Shown here one piece after another: positions 24,721 through 36,431 of a stretch of DNA of 64,000 nucleotides. The stretch is from Talpa occidentalis (lineage: Eukaryota; Chordata; Mammalia; Eulipotyphla; Talpidae). The notes under the pieces are model-generated. The model was not told the origin of the DNA. It did not search any database and saw nothing but the letters and a program-made list of their open reading frames with translations. The position numbers and the translations under genes are program-made. The first letter of the stretch is position 1. Each line of letters opens with the position of its first letter. The stretch is from NCBI RefSeq assembly GCF_014898055.3, contig NW_023602073.1:86470678-86534677 (forward strand), in the 5' to 3' direction.

Positions 24721-27550
24721 TAAAGAATAAATGGGAAGCATGGAACTGGAGACAGAAAAGGTTGAGTGTTCTCTCAGTGACTTAACTGAGCAGGTAGAAG
24801 CTATAGCTGTAGCTATAAAGGACTACACAGTTGAAGGAAGAATTTAACTAAAATTTAAGAGGCAAGAGCATATTTATTTCCTGTGCGGAAGTAGCAGGTG
24901 AAACAGATGACAGGAAAGAGCAGAGGATGAGGAGGTTACCAGTGGTGAGACTCTGGAGGAGGAGGTAAGAGGGAAAACCTAAGTTTTGTCTGGGTGGGGA
25001 AAAGTTGGAAACATACTTCCTAGGATCCTGGGAAATCCTCCCTGTGCCCATCTTGTTAGCTCTTCCTCTTTGTATGTGTAAGTGGGCTCCCACAAAAGTG
25101 TGTTCTTCTTATCTAGTAATCCTGTGGTTTAACAATCAGGGAAGTCTCACTCTCCGCCCCCACCCGTTTTCTGAATCTATGAGGTAATGAGAAATTAAAG
25201 TCTTTGTACATCTTACATTCTCAGACAAGTCTTCATTTCCCTGAAAGTATGCTTTTCCCCCACTACAAATCAATTATTTCTTCACCTTTTGGGGAAGAAA
25301 TTCAAGTAAGAGATCTGGTAACACCTTACTCTCAATGAATACACTAAAATCTCTTGAGAACACAATTATCGTCATCAATCGTCCTCACTGAAAATATAAT
25401 AAAAATGCCAGAAGAAAGTGAATAATCCCATTTAAACAGATGACCTGGACAGGAAAGTCATTTTCCAGACAGGTTAAATACCCTTTGGGTGGAGTCCCAA
25501 GCAGGAACATTTTTGGTACTGTGTATGCTAAATGGCCACCATCATTGTGTGCTGAAATAGGCAAACACATGAAAATTATTCTCAGGAAGGAATACTGCAC
25601 CTCCTCTGTGGTTGTGCAGATTTGCTATGAACATCTCCAGGGGATTCCATCCTGCTGAAATCTGTGAAAAGGGCATCCCACACCCTCCTCCAGGGATTTC
25701 TAGGGTGGGTCCTCAGCAGCCCTGGTGAGACCTATTTTATTTTACACACATTACAGTTCCAGAATATGGAAAAGACACTAACCTTTTAATCCCATTCACT
25801 CTTATAAAAGTATATTAGATTGCATCTTAAAAACATATTCACAAATGGAAGCTGAAGTTGGAGTGCATTTAATCCTCCACCTCCCATCCCCAGTGGATTT
25901 CCTTTCTAATATGTGGTTTAAAATAAAGCTATCCAATAAATGTAGAGTTGGTTCTAAAATTTCAAAAGAAAGGCTGCCACAGCGGTTGCTCTTTATCATT
26001 TCTGAAAAGTGAATTATGTGTGGCTCTGCCAAGTTTTCTTAGCGGTTGTACTTTGTAGGTGGCTCTGTTCCAAGAGCCAGATGTATAAACATCCTGTACA
26101 TGTACTGTTAAGCCCTTTGGAGCACTTCCCCAAGCATGGTATGGACTTCCAGGCAGAAACGACGTAGGGTAGTGTGAGCAGGTTAAAACAAAAAGAGCAG
26201 CAGTGACAATAAGATTATGATAAAGTCACTGAAGACTTGTGGGTAGAAATAATGCAAAAGGAATACAGTGTTTTGTTCTTTTCACACCGTCATTTGCTCA
26301 AATGCAGTATGTTATGGTATAGTAACACTAAATACTCTAAGTGTGAAGGAGATATTTGAAAAAAAGTGACTATTCTCATTTTTGAAAGGAATGGCTGTGC
26401 ACTTTATAAAAGGGGAAAAATCCCTATTAAAAAATACAACTCACTATTCAAAAAGATGATCTCCTGTTTAAGCCTGCTCAAATTATATTTCATAAAATCC
26501 CTTTTCTCAGTCTCTCTTGCCTTCTACCCTGAAATCCCATTATGGCATGTCTAGTATTTTTCAGTATTTTTAAATATATATGCTAAGAAATGATGGGTTG
26601 TAGACACAGAGATCTGACTAAAATCAACGTGAATACTGTGGCATCTACCACAATGGTAAAATCCAAGTCCAAGTTCTATGAGAGGGAGAAGATTCATTGT
26701 GAAGAGAATTCACAGATGAGCATTTTTGTCATGAAGCATGATGATTCATGGGTTAAAAACTAACTATACATCTTTAAAAAAACAAATAAAACCTACTGTT
26801 CCCAAATATCAAGACCTGGCACTATCCTAATAGTTTTGGAAATCTCACAATTCAGAAAGGGAAAAATAACCTCTAACTTTGAAGTCATATTTTTTGTAAA
26901 ATCATTAATTAGCTCAAAACTTTTAACAAAGGTACTACTTACATGAGAGCTTGTATGCTAAGCTGCAGGTTATTAGCCTTGAGCTCATTTGTGATTGACT
27001 ACAAAGCACAATATCCACCTGAACATGGTTAATCTTCTCAGAAAGACACCTGGATTTTGCATTCACATATTGTTTCATGCTTACTAAATCATGCTTAAAA
27101 TTGATGAAAATGTTACAAACACAAGTAAAACTTATAGCAGTAATAATCCATTTCACACTGTACATGCATTCGTGCATGCACACACACACACACACACACA
27201 ATCACAATCATGAACTGGTTCTTGACTTGCAAGTAAAGTTCACACTTAACTGAGGAACGTATTCAGATTTGAATAAGTTATGCATGATGTCATTTTTGTT
27301 TCTTGGCATTAATATATCAGAATTGACTTTCTGCTATTTTCTATCCATTACAACCTCTGTTGTACTATAAAGGGCCATTTGGCAGCTCTACTCAAACTGC
27401 ACAATTTAAGTCAATTGCACACTTGAATAGAGCATGTATCTGAGATTAATGGTTCTAAAGTTATTGTCTGGAATGCTGGAAATGTTTTGGAGATGGCCAC
27501 AACTTCTACCATACCCACACACACACACAAATAAGTAAAACTCTGTTTTT
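24721..27550. other. Intergenic stretch downstream of FILIP1
   Basis: No gene recognised. It holds a CA microsatellite at 27179-27200 and scattered A/T-rich sequence. Part of 24,850-25,700 is less AT-rich but gives no family match. The boundary with the FILIP1 3' UTR rests on the poly(A) signal at 27574. Confidence 0.55.
27179..27200. repeat. CA dinucleotide microsatellite
   Basis: Eleven uninterrupted CA units, preceded by an irregular TGCA-rich lead-in (cattcgtgcatgca). Confidence 0.95.
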
Positions 27551-27573
27551 AGAATTCCATATTTCATTTCCAT

Positions 27574-27579
27574 TTTATT
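27574..27579 (-). terminator. FILIP1: Poly(A) signal AATAAA of FILIP1 with GT-rich downstream element
   Basis: On the minus strand this is the first AATAAA after the FILIP1 stop codon, about 576 bases downstream. Some 45-60 bases further on lies a GTGTGTGTGTGTG run (complement of 27514-27530), the expected GU-rich downstream element. Cleavage would fall near 27555. Other, more distal sites may also be used. Confidence 0.5.
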
Positions 27580-27829
27580 TCACATTCAAATTATTTCTTG
27601 AAATCATCTTAAAGGCTTATGTTTTTGCAAAAGTTTAGGGGTCCTCCCTGTGGCAAATTGTTTTCCAGGAAATCTGGGATTTGATAGAAGCAATGACAAC
27701 TGTCAAACTATTTCCTATTTCATGATAGAAATTTTGAAAAATCAAGTTATTGTGGAATGAGGCCACTTAAATTTGAATTATAGTCAAGGAACATGGAGCT
27801 TGCTTTAGGTAGGACATGATTCAGCTCCC

Positions 27830-27925
27830 ATAGCTTACCAATGATGAGACTGAGGCTCAGGTGGGTTAACTGATGGGTCCATTTTCTAGAAGCAAAACTG
27901 GGACTTGACACTAAGCCCTGTCTCA
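27830..27925 (-). repeat. MIR SINE fragment in the FILIP1 3' UTR
   Basis: The + strand shows the MIR reverse-complement order: atgagactgaggctcagg, then gggttaactgatgg, then aaactgggacttgacac. It is exapted into the transcribed 3' end if the poly(A) assignment is right. Confidence 0.5.
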
Positions 27926-28154
27926 GGCCAAATGTCCTCAACAAAGTACATGACAAAGAATAGTATTGCTAGTACTTTACCCCAGCATCAAAACATCACA
28001 AAGTAGGAAAGACACATGGCTATTAGTTGATTATTTTATGAACAAGATATTTAAAACTTAAATTAGTACATGTAAAGAGTTGGCACAGACAGATGAAGGT
28101 TCTTTTTCATGGCAGCAGTAGCATCTGCACAACATACCCCCTCAGCCACTGCCC

Positions 28155-28358
28155 TCAGCCCTTCCCCCCTCCAAGAGAGGTAGCGCTGCCAGCAGATTTC
28201 TTCAGCTCTATTTTCATAGACTGAGTCTCAGCTCGAGGCTCGAATTTGGTCAGATTTCCTGCTCCTGGGGCTGCCACTACTGGCTTTCCTGCTTTCATAC
28301 CTTTTGACATAGGAATGCGGGTGGGTGTAGGCCGCTGGGATGACCCATCTTGTCCTGA
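28155..28358 (-). CDS. FILIP1: FILIP1 last coding exon (C-terminal 67 residues)
   Basis: The exon begins after the acceptor CTCTCTTACAG|TCAGGA at 28358 and reads SGQDGSSQRPTPTRIPMSKG, ending KKSAGSATSLGGGKG and TGA at 28155-28157. It joins in phase 0 to the large exon: the product across the junction reads ...GTQSL-SGQDGSSQ. The segment is basic and rich in Ser, Pro and Gly, with no folded domain visible. It forms the extreme C-terminus of the filamin-A-interacting protein and matches the human ending closely as I remember it. An upstream open frame extends into the intron but the acceptor and the family's sequence decide the exon start. Confidence 0.95.
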   Translation of the reverse strand, partial: SGQDGSSQRPTPTRIPMSKGMKAGKPVVAAPGAGNLTKFEPRAETQSMKIELKKSAGSATSLGGGKG

Positions 28359-31309
28359 CTGTAAGAGAGAAAATATAGAGACACAGGGAGATGTGGGTGA
28401 GTTACCCCTGGATATGCTATTAATTGGAACATTTAGCAGTATTCCTGCCACACAGGAATTAGCCACATCCTGCCTCTTTCCCGAGATGAAGTTGTTACAA
28501 ACTTGGAGTGGGTATCCAGTTCATCCTGATTGCTCCCTTTATCCTCTTCTGCAATGCCTTTACCAAACCTCCTTCTCCTCTCATCCCCCTAACCTACATC
28601 CACTACCCTTCCTGAAGATCACTTTTTGCTTACAGAGAAAATACAATCCACTGGTATAAACTCAGGCAACTTTACTCCACTGTCCCTCAAGTTATCTTTT
28701 CAGTTGAAGCAGTTCTTCTTTCATCTTGTAGTAACACCAGATTCTTCATTTTTTTATTGTCACTCCTGACCAAATCTTCCTTAAAGTGCCCTTAAAACTC
28801 TTACTGTGATTTCCTACTAGAGTCTCACCCATCCACCTCCTGTCTGACCACTCCTTTTCCATCTTTTACTGGCTCCTTGTTTTACCTTACCTGCCTGCTG
28901 AAAGTGGAGGTCTATATTCCATTCTCTGCTCTCTTTTTTTTTTCAATTGAGAATGATTTATTTCACACTCAGCCTACAAAATAGCCCCATCATTTAATCT
29001 TTTGATTTTTCAGTGACTACAGACAGTGGGCAGTTCATCCACCCTTTAATTCCTCATGTTCATTCTGAGAATTACCTATGTGTTGGAGAGTCCCATTCTT
29101 AAGCCTTCAGTGCTTTTCTGAAATACAGATTTGTGTTTCCAGCTACTTGCAAGACATATTAAGTGTGCTCTAGGTATCTAAAATATAAAATGCTGCCAAA
29201 ATTACTTATCTCCTCTCCCAAACTGTAGTTGCCTGTTTCTCTTTCCATGCACCCGGACAGCCAAGTCAAAAACCTCAGAGCTATCCTCTGAACTCAATTT
29301 TTTCATTAAATCTTTAATTCTATCTTCAGTATGTCTCTGTCCTCATTTTCACTACCATAGTTTAAGCCTACACTGCCTTTCACTTAGAGTATCCTTTTCC
29401 TCAGCCTGTCTCCTCTCACATAGCCTTTAAACTGTTTCATAGACATGTCTTTCTAAAACACATATAATGTAGCTTTTCTGTCATCATTTCCCTTTTAATG
29501 GTTCTCTCTGCCTATTCTATGAGATTAAATGTCAATTTCAGAAGACAAAAGCCTCTCTTCAACATCTGACCTCAATTTGCCTTTCCTTTTTCTGCTTTTG
29601 CATTCTGTCTCCATGCCCACCTGCCCCAGCACAATGGAACTGGTCACCATCCCCAAACATGCAAGAACCTTCACATGGTCAGACCTTTGCATGTGCTATT
29701 CTCTCATATGCCTTCTTTTTCCATTTTGAAGATCTCCCTCCATCTGTGAAAACATCCTACTCAGTGAAGCTTTCTCTGGTGGTTCCTTTTATATACCTAT
29801 ATCTTAGAAACACTAGGTGGGTTCTAATCCCGCCTCTCCCAGAAAGCTGAGAATTTCTAAAGGTCCTCTTCACACAAGGCAGCACCGAACCTGGTGCCTA
29901 AAATGTAGCTGACAATAAATATTGAATGAATAAATGCACAGATGAACTAGCCTCACTATTTAGTTTCTAAGATGGGTATCCCAAGCTTCCGATTGTCCTT
30001 AATTTTATGGGATCTTATGTAACTGAAGTTACATAACTGTAAATGGCCTTAGACATCTTAGACAGTTATTTTGAAATCCTATTTCTGTATGGACAACAAC
30101 ATTGTTGCCATAGAAAGTTAAAGCTATCTTGATCTGACCCTTAACAGGGAGTAAAACGTTCCGTAGAAAATTTGCTCTAAGTTCCACCAATTTTCACCTC
30201 CTTGGTTTTTTTATTTTTAATAAAATTCAGCAGAAAGAAACAAGGCCCTGTACCACCAAGCTATGCTCTGTGTGGCCTAAAAAGCAATATTGAAGCAACT
30301 GAAAAGGGTGAGCAATCCTGAATGCTATTTGGCTCCTGCAAAGCCAACAATTAAAAGCTTTACTGGCAAAGCAATTAGCAATTCACACTTTCAAGTCTGC
30401 CGTGAGTCTATGATCGTGCACAGAGAAATCAAAGTAAATTATATTGAAGATATGGGAAAATAAGCCACAGTTTCTATACGTAAACAATAAGCTTCTAGTC
30501 TAGCTTAAGTGTTTCCAATATATATGCTATAGAGTTGTTCAGAGTTTAGAAATCATAAATTTTAGTATATTAATTTAAATTAATATCTATTATTTAAATA
30601 GTACATGCTTTTTAATAATTTCATTTACTAATTTTATCCCAATAAATGAAGATACTCCCTGGAAGTATTTTGAAAAATAGAATTTACTTTCAAATTCCTG
30701 GGTCTATGCTTTGGGCATGGATTTTTTATGATCATTCATTTAGCCTCTGACTGGCTATTAAGTAAATATTTAACAAGTACCTGCTGTCTGCAAGATACTA
30801 TTAATAAAATGCAGCATTTATACATGTAAACTCATTTCTTCTTTACTTTTAAAAATATTTCTGATAATAAAATCTTTGAATTTTATATTTAGAATAAGTG
30901 TGACTATGATCATACATAATTACAGATTGAATATTTTAGGTCAAAGACATAAAATGCGTGAATCTATACATTGATTATCTCCTGCAATGCCTACTTTAAA
31001 AATTATTTTAAACTAAGAATCAAAATTTAAATTTTATTATTTATTACTATATGTTGACATTACAAAGAGGCCATCTTTGCAAGTAATGGGAGGGGTCACC
31101 AGAATTTACATGAAAAAAAATTTTCCCTCAAATTTACCTTTATTTAGCAAAATGTTATGCTACTTTTTCATTTGTTGGTATAGACAGTCCTCTAAGAAAC
31201 ATCTGTTGTGGGTTCATGAGCTTTTGTTTTATTTGCGGCTTTAGTGGATTCTAACTGCCCACTTTTCCCTCCTTCACTCAGTCTGCACTTTGAAACCTCT
31301 GCCACTCAC
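28359..31309 (-). other. FILIP1: FILIP1 last intron
   Basis: About 2.95 kb between the donor TTG|GTGAGT at 31310/31309 and the acceptor at 28359. It carries an L2 copy on the plus strand (about 28780-29940), a short L2 remnant on the minus strand (about 30725-30815), and otherwise AT-rich sequence. No cryptic coding exon was recognised. Confidence 0.9.
28780..29940 (+). repeat. L2 LINE, 3' half, plus orientation
   Basis: The order follows L2: acctcctgtctgaccactcc near 28840, cagccaagtcaaaaacctca near 29260, ctttaattctatcttcagta near 29310, ttcacatggtcagacctttg near 29670, and a terminal caataaatattgaatgaata near 29915. The region around 28945-29210 aligns poorly and may be an insert or a strongly diverged part. 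Confidence 0.6.
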
Positions 31310-34115
31310 CAATGACTGGGTTCCTCTGGAAGATGAGGTTGTAACTGGTGTTATGGTGATAGTACTCGTCACTTTGCTCGCACCAGGTCGAGAGGAGAGA
31401 TGGTTCCTGGGAGAGCGAAGGACAGTGCCAGTGGAAACCTCCTTTTCAGCTGTCATGTTGACAGGTCGGACAGTAATAACAGGATTACTTCCTTCAGCTG
31501 AAGTCCCAGGGGATCGTTTAAATTGAGAACCTAGGTGAATATGAATTTTATTGTCTTCCGTGGTAATGATATTGGCATTGGAGTTGTATTTCCGTACTGG
31601 AGTTGGAACAGTCTGTTTTTCTGGGGTGACTTTGAAGACAGTCCTTCCCATGGGCATTTCCTGGGATTCGGGAGAGACTGCAATCTCAGCTGGCGCTGCT
31701 GATGTAGACACGGTCATTATCTGAATGGGGGATGTGGGCCTGTCCGCAAACATACCTCTTCCACTTTCTGGGGTCTTCTCTCTGGAAAAAGTAGTGATCG
31801 TGACTGGGGACATGGCTCGTTCTGTGCCAAGAGTACTATCTCCACTTTTTTGTTTTTGAGACATAACATTTGGTGATGGAATAATAGTTATCCTTGGTTT
31901 CTGATTCCCTAGGGTAGGAATGACAGTGGTACTGGAAAAGAATTCTTCAGATGTCGGGCTTGTTATCTCCAATGTGGCAGTACTGTTTTCATGGTCTGGT
32001 GTCACTCGAATATGCAGGGGCTGGCCCTGCTTTGGAGAAAGGACCAGCTCTCCTGGGTGCCCTGGGCTAGAATTTGTTCGAGGTCCTTTATCTTGAGTGA
32101 TTGGGGGCCCATTTTCCCTTTTTCTCATCCATGGAATCCAAGACTTTCTCATAGTGAGCTCATTTGCTGCTGGGGGATATCTGTCTAGAACAGAGGATCG
32201 TTCCATAGGTTTCTTCAGTCCCACCTGTCGAAGATTACTCATGATATGATTTTCTTCTTGAAAGGATTTCCGTATAAATACTGCTGGTGTTTCTTCCTCT
32301 GCTGCCTCATGGCTGACTACATCAGTCTGTACTCCAGTCGATGTCACGGGAATATCCACCATTCTTCTTCCATTCACACTGGGTCTAAGAGCTCTGCTAT
32401 AACGCTTAGAAAGTTCCAACTCTTTGGTCAGATTGAGGACCTCCTGCCCCATGTTTTTGTTCTTATTTTCTTCTTCCATAAATCTTTGTTGAAGAACAGA
32501 ATAATCCACTTGGAGCTGAGACAGCTGATCTTCTTTGTTCATTAGTTCATGAATCTTCTCTTTAAGAGCTTGTACTTCAGCCTTTAAGTCTCGACTCTTA
32601 GCTTCTTCTAGCCGAAATCTGTGTCTTAGCTCAGCTTCCTGGCTCACAGCCTCACCTTTCTCAATAGCCTTATTCTTGGCGATCTGGTGCTTTATCTCCT
32701 CCAGTTGTTGAGATAGGAAGTTAGCCTTATCCTGCTCAGTTCTAAATTTCTGCTCCAGCTGGTCATACTCATCCTCTGTCTTCATCAAATCCCCTTCAAC
32801 CACCTCCAATTGTTGGAGACGTTTCTTTAGTCTCTCAATTTCAAGTGTTAGTTCCTTAATCTTGTTATCTTCTGGGCAGGTGAGCTCAGATCCTTTTCGA
32901 GATCTTCCTCTTGTTATTTCTCTTTCTACTTCCTCTATCCCATCAAGTCTCTTTTTTAATAGGCTAACACTGCAGCTTAATTCAGAGGACTTTTCTTCTT
33001 CACTTTTCAATTTGCCTATTAACTCATCTCTCTCTTTTGTCAAAGTGTATACCCTCTCCTCCATTTCAGATTTCAGTTTTAAAAGCTTCTTACTTTCTTC
33101 AATTAGTTTTTCAGTTACATCCATAACCTTTCCTTGTTCCACCTTAAAATTTTTATTGAGTCCATCCACTTTTCTCTCTTCTTGCTTTATTTTTTCCATC
33201 ATATTTTTTCTTTCATCAACCAGCATTACAGTAAATGACTTTAACTTTGTAAGATCATCTTTTAGGCTTAACTCAGCCTTTTCCAGTCTGCTTTCGGAAC
33301 ATTCCAGCTCTTTAACTCGACTCTTGACTACTTCCAACTCATTCAGCAGGTCTTTCGTTAAGTTTTTTTCCTTCTCCAGATTTAAATGTAGCTGGGTACA
33401 TTCAGATTTACTCTTGCTGAATGCTTCTTCTAATTTCTCTAGTTCAGACATTCTCTTTTGTAACTTCTCAACTTCAAGTTTGAGCTCCCGGCTATGGTGT
33501 TCTTCTTCCTGCAGCTTCTTCCTCAGTTCTCTGCACTGGGATTCAGTCTTGGTGATCTCCTCATCTTTACCCTCCATTTCAAGCACACGCTTCCGGAGGT
33601 TTTCCACTTCGGCCATGAGGCTGGAATTGCCACATTCTCCTTTGGCAATTTTATCTCTTAATTCCTGAAGTTCCTCCTCTGCTTTTTGAAGATTCCTGTT
33701 GGTCTCTTCTAGCTCCTCAATTCTCTGAGTTAAGCCAACCAGCTTGAGTCTCAGCTGCCTGTTATGAGACTCTTGATTAGCCAGCTTAGCATTCATCTCT
33801 TCATGCTCTTGAGAAAACCTTGAAGCCTTGTGTTCAAAATCCACTTCTAACTTGAGCAGCTTCTGCCTGTCTTCTTTAGATTTGGAGGTAATGGCTTTCA
33901 GTTTTTCTTCTTCCTCCCTTAGTTTCTGAGTAAGATCCTGTACTTTCTGACTTTGCAGGCCAAGTTGCTCAATATGCATTTGCCTTTCATCCACCAGCAT
34001 GAGTGCAAAGGACTTGAGTTTCACAAGCTCATCTCTCAGTTTATTGAGCCGCTTAGCATTTTCTTTTTCTTTGCGGGCTTGGTAAGCCTTTTCTTGCTCA
34101 AGGAGCTTTTTCAAT
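31310..34115 (-). CDS. FILIP1: FILIP1 large coding exon (935 complete codons)
   Basis: FILIP1 binds filamins. In the developing cortex it promotes filamin-A loss and restrains neuron migration from the ventricular zone; it is also expressed in muscle, where filamin C is a partner. This exon starts after the acceptor TTTTCTCCTAG at 34116. Its first base completes a split codon, then reads LKKLLEQEKAYQARKEKENA. Codons 1-575 are an almost continuous Lys/Glu-rich coiled coil with internal repeats (LKSF-x2-MLVDER at 33-44 and 291-302). Codons 576-935 are Ser/Thr/Pro-rich and probably disordered, with the conserved RKSWIPWMRKRE at 656-667 and many SP/TP sites. The exon ends GTQSL at the donor TTG|GTGAGT. 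With the last exon, 1002 residues are present; the human protein is about 1213, so roughly the first 211, including the N-terminal cortactin-binding-protein-2-like region, are encoded beyond the window. The paralogue FILIP1L is excluded by the near-identity to FILIP1 and by the TMEM30A neighbour. No frame breaks are seen. Confidence 0.98.
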
Positions 34116-34384
34116 CTAGGAGAAAAGAGATACCAAAATACTGTACTTTATTGTATATATTTTTTGTTATATATTTTTATATATGCATTATCATAAATAT
34201 CAAAAGATTAAGCAGGCTTTGATAGTAAATAAAAATGAAATGCTACTATAACAAATCCCTTATCAATTGCTCTGATATATAGGTTTAACAAATGCCATTA
34301 GCAAAACTAATCAGAAGTCAGGATGTTGATTTGGCTTAGAGAGCGGTAGTGACCAGAAAGGGGGGTGAAGAGGACTTTCGAGGT

Positions 34385-34490
34385 AATAGTTGAGGAAAAT
34401 AAGACAGGGCACCAGTTGCAGGTCACACAGTCAGTAAGTTGCAGACAGTAGGATCCAGAATCCTTGCTCTTCATCCTGCATCATATGACT
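34385..34490 (-). repeat. MIR SINE fragment
   Basis: The + strand reads the MIR reverse complement: gttgaggaaaataagacagg, then ggtcacacagtcagtaagtt, then ggatccagaatccttgctct. Confidence 0.6.
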
Positions 34491-35629
34491 TCATGCAAGA
34501 AATTTACTTTAAGAGAAGGTCTAACAGGGAACCTTTGGGTTTTCATATTTTGATACACTACCACCTGATAGGGAAAAGGCAAGACAAGCTTCCTGGTAGA
34601 AAACTGATCTATATAAACTGATTTTAGTTAATACCAGAGCCAGCACAGGCTTTTTGTGTAAGTTTTCTGATTTAAACGATTTTTAAATAGAGAACTAGGT
34701 AGAGAGGAATTTTGAATTATTACTAATTAAAAAAATGTGATAGCCATGGGAATTACTAAGTTTCAGATGTATGAAATGCATTTTCTCTAAGGGATTTAAG
34801 TATAGCTTTAAAAACTATAAATATGACAGTAACTATCATTCTTTTATTAATTAGTTGCTGATGCCAATTTTTGATATTTTTCAAATACCCATAAAAACAG
34901 AGTAATAATTATACTAACCATATCTAGTATAGAAATACATTTAGTAATTTATGCTTATAAAACAAGTAAATTGTAAACAGCCACTAATGTGTATTTAAGT
35001 ACATTTTTTCCTCCAATATGTTCTATGCCTTAATTATTTTGAATGATTTATTCATACTTATGACTAGATTAGCTGTTAGCAAAGTAAATAGAAGTCTCAC
35101 ACTGCATTGTGCAAAAAATGATTAGACATACACATAAAGGCTATTTATAGTCAAATTCCATGTCAGATAGTTACTATAGAAATGACTCTGATGATGTCAT
35201 TAAGATGATTTAATATAAATTTTTAATGAAACATATGCTTATGTCTAAGCATCTGTTAATTAAATGTAAAACTTCCAAAACCCATTATGTCTTAATTCCT
35301 AAAATGGGAGAAAAATGTTCTCAAATTCTACAGACTTAAGGAGGTCGCTAAGTATGGTTCTTACATGCCTAAAAGGGCATTTAATGACTGTCTTCCTTTT
35401 TTCACTTGAACCAAAACAACTGAAAAAAGGTCACAAAATCATAGAGCAGGAGATAATTTATGGTATATTTTCAAATTCTTTGACCTTCATTAGACTGTCA
35501 GAGATGAATTCACTGAAAATATCACTGCTTTCAACTTTAAGCTTAAAATATTAAAACATCTAATCTTATTTGCTTAAATATCTTATGTTGCTAATGCTAT
35601 TGGAGGAGGTGGGTTGATTTAGCTAAAGC

Positions 35630-35830
35630 ATAAATATTGGGTCAGAGATAACCAAATCCGAATTCTGACTCTGCCATTTTCTAAATGTATAACTTCTGGC
35701 CCAGTCACTTAAACTCTCTCACCCTGTTTTCTTAACTTCAAAGGAAGAAGTGAGGGATACCTATATCTTCACATGGCATTGTCCTGAAGATTGAGCTCAT
35801 AGAAATAAAGTGACTGACACAAACATCCAA
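35630..35830 (+). repeat. MIR SINE fragment
   Basis: Plus-oriented MIR order: ccgaattctgactctgccat, gcccagtcacttaaactctc, aaggaagaagtgagggatac and a 3' part with tagaaataaagtgactgaca. Confidence 0.6.
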
Positions 35831-36137
35831 CGCAAAGCAAAATAAATATAAGAACTAGAGAGTATGCTGTTCTCTCCATTTGAAGTTTGTAGGATGCATT
35901 TGTGTTTAATATATAAATATTTATATGTCATTATCTTGTCTTTGATGGTAAGACCTGGGTATTAGTACTTCCGCCAGAGGAAAGGAAACCCTATGAGCTA
36001 GACCACGAATGGCAGGAATTGGGTTTCCAGGAAACACATTTTTCAGGTCCTCCTTGCAGTGATTATTTCTCTTTTTCTAGTCCCATTTGTTCCCTTTCTT
36101 CCCTTTTCTATCACATTCTGAACCCTTCCTATCTCTT

Positions 36138-36431
36138 AAAGTGGCCCATTCTCTCTTGGGCCTCCCCAGTGGCACAGCGGTTGAGCGCTGGGCTGCGAAG
36201 CTGCCTGCAGCCTCTGAAGCGTGGGTTTGATCCCCAGTCCCCTGTGAGGGTCCCACAAGGCGCGCAGACCTCTCCTGCCACCCACTGCTCCCCTCAGCAG
36301 TGCATTTCCTTGGTCTGCCTGTTCTGCTCCCCTTGCTCTGGCTCTCACCCTCCCATGCTTCTGACTGTACCCAGTGCTTGTATAATAAATAAATAAATCT
36401 TTTTTTTAAAAAAAAAAGTGGTCCATTCTCT
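36138..36431 (+). mobile_element. tRNA-derived SINE, head type A, with 17-bp TSD
   Basis: A plus-oriented SINE runs from gggcctccccagtggcacag at 36158 to a tail ataataaataaataaatctt at about 36400. Flanks are aaagtggcccattctct (36138-36154) and aaagtggtccattctct (36415-36431), one mismatch in 17. The two copies' C/T difference gives a rough sense of age. Confidence 0.9.

Larger units (their letters stand above)
27555..28154 (-). other. FILIP1: FILIP1 3' UTR (proximal poly(A) form)
   Basis: About 600 bases between the stop codon and the first well-supported poly(A) signal. It contains a MIR remnant at about 27830-27925. The end is an inference from the signal at 27574; a longer 3' UTR is possible. 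Confidence 0.5.

Noticed and set aside
28246..28659. A 137-codon plus-strand open frame
   Set aside because: It lies opposite the last FILIP1 exon and runs into the intron; its extent is explained by the antisense of a Ser/Pro/Gly-rich coding region.
32862..33668. A 268-codon open frame antisense to the FILIP1 large exon
   Set aside because: It is the mirror of the Lys/Glu-rich coiled coil, giving Ser/Phe/Leu-rich low-complexity translation. It has no start context, splice sites or family signature of its own.
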